Part shown: piece after piece, positions 63,312-64,000 of the stretch
Numbering within the stretch: the stretch's first letter is position 1
How the letters are laid out: every line of letters starts with the position of its first letter
Assembly (NCBI RefSeq): GCF_037479095.1
Contig: NZ_JBBGZW010000001.1
Coordinates: 1,798,001-1,862,000, forward strand
Reading direction: 5' to 3'
DNA length: 64,000 nucleotides
Source of the DNA: Pantoea nemavictus
GTDB lineage: Bacteria; Pseudomonadota; Gammaproteobacteria; Enterobacterales; Enterobacteriaceae
Notes under the pieces: generated by a model
What the model was told of the DNA's origin: nothing
The model's input: the letters and a program-made list of their open reading frames with translations, nothing else
Database searches by the model: none
Program-made: the position numbers and the translations under genes

Positions 63312-64000
63312 TCAAGCCAGACCAAGCAGCGTCAGCAGCAGGTCGATAGCTTTAATCCCGATAAACGGCACCACTAAACCGCCCGCGCCATAAATCCACA
63401 GGTTGCGACGCAGCAGCGCCGCGGCGCTCAACGGACGATAACTCACGCCTTTCAGCGCCAGCGGAATCAGGAACACAATCACCAGCGCGTTGAAAATCAC
63501 CGCCGACAGAATCGCCGAATTGGGCGAATGCAGCCCCATTACGTTCAGCATGTTGAGCTGTGGATAGGTGGCGGCAAACGCGGCCGGAATAATGGCGAAA
63601 TACTTCGCCACGTCGTTGGCGATACTGAAGGTGGTGAGGGAACCGCGCGTCATCAGCATCTGTTTACCGATGTGCACCACTTCCAGCAGCTTGGTCGGGT
63701 TGGAGTCGAGGTCGACCATGTTGCCGGCCTCTTTCGCTGCCTGGGTTCCCGAGTTCATCGCCACCGCCACGTCGGCCTGCGCCAGCGCCGGGGCGTCGTT
63801 GGTGCCGTCGCCGGTCATCGCCACTAAGCGTCCTTCGGCCTGATACTGGCGAATCAGCGCCAGCTTGGCTTCCGGCGTGGCTTCCGACAGGAAATCATCG
63901 ACGCCCGCTTCCGCCGCAATCGCCGCCGCAGTTAGTGGATTATCACCGGTAATCATCACCGTTTTGATGCCCATCTTGCGCAGCTCGGCAAAGCGCTCTT
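63312..64000 (-). CDS. kdpB: K+-transporting P-type ATPase subunit KdpB (C-terminal part)
   Basis: The last 229 or so residues of the ATP-hydrolysing subunit (full length about 680); the 5' part lies beyond the right edge and the frame is open to base 64000. Visible are the hinge [10 protein letters not shown], the P-domain [24 protein letters not shown] in parts, and the final helices ([35 protein letters not shown]). It ends 11 nt before kdpC, as expected for the kdp operon. Confidence 0.96.
   Translation of the reverse strand, partial: ERFAELRKMGIKTVMITGDNPLTAAAIAAEAGVDDFLSEATPEAKLALIRQYQAEGRLVAMTGDGTNDAPALAQADVAVAMNSGTQAAKEAGNMVDLDSNPTKLLEVVHIGKQMLMTRGSLTTFSIANDVAKYFAIIPAAFAATYPQLNMLNVMGLHSPNSAILSAVIFNALVIVFLIPLALKGVSYRPLSAAALLRRNLWIYGAGGLVVPFIGIKAIDLLLTLLGLA

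Overview
The window is chromosomal DNA of a GC-rich member of Enterobacterales, most likely Erwiniaceae (Pantoea/Erwinia type). This rests on proteins that closely resemble E. coli proteins recalled from memory (ProP, HemB, PitA, UspA/UspB, PrlC, RlmJ, Gor, KdpC/KdpD, YhhS, the Rhm proteins), on the E. coli-like gene order yhiN-pitA-uspB-uspA-rsmJ-prlC-rlmJ-gor, and on several ERIC elements. I saw no rRNA, tRNA, transposase, prophage or CRISPR array.

Layout. 1-6.8 kb: part of a myo-inositol catabolic locus (iolC-DUF2090 fusion, RpiR-type regulator, iolB, iolA, iolI-like). 7.0-15 kb: transporters, namely a YhhS-type MFS exporter, a ferric/phosphonate-type ABC importer (ATPase, binding protein, fused permease), an AI-2E family membrane protein, and an orphan sulfonate/nitrate-type binding protein paired with a class II aldolase. 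15-24.6 kb: a CSS-EAL c-di-GMP phosphodiesterase coupled to a 2-hydroxyacid dehydrogenase, an unknown gene, a ToxR/ToxS-like membrane regulator pair, then proP, hemB, a GAF-GGDEF cyclase and an exported hydrolase. 24.9-29.7 kb: a small AraC-type regulator in AT-rich DNA and the L-rhamnonate operon rhmR-D-T-A. 29.9-34 kb: a hendecad coiled-coil membrane protein and a GlxA-type regulator divergent from an exported isochorismatase-like hydrolase. 32.7-46 kb: the conserved pitA-to-gor block, carrying extra genes (FKBP-like protein, lipoprotein, CPBP protease, RNase Z). 46-59 kb: accessory genes (dinD, gate-domain transporter, YciO-like, ADH, SDR and LysR, YcaC, bestrophin, Tat-type esterase, antiporter with a small periplasmic partner, MFS and LysR). 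59.4-64 kb: yqhA and the end of the kdp operon (kdpB partial, kdpC, kdpD).

How genes work together. IolC-DUF2090, IolB, IolA and IolI cover middle and late steps of inositol breakdown; iolD, iolE and iolG are not in the window. Perfect ATTTCAT/ATGAAAT-type palindromes lie upstream of the regulator and in the iolA-iolI divergent gap and look like the local operator. RhmD, RhmT and RhmA take up L-rhamnonate, dehydrate it and cleave it under RhmR. KdpC and KdpB belong to the high-affinity K+ pump; KdpD should sense K+ limitation, but its partner gene kdpE is not where it normally lies.

Intergenic DNA is rich in small repeats: three full-length ERICs and one internally deleted ERIC remnant, a family of GTAG-headed palindromes whose stems vary with compensation, and CCCTC/GAGGG hairpin clusters at two distant sites. 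Several convergent gene pairs touch or overlap at their stop codons.
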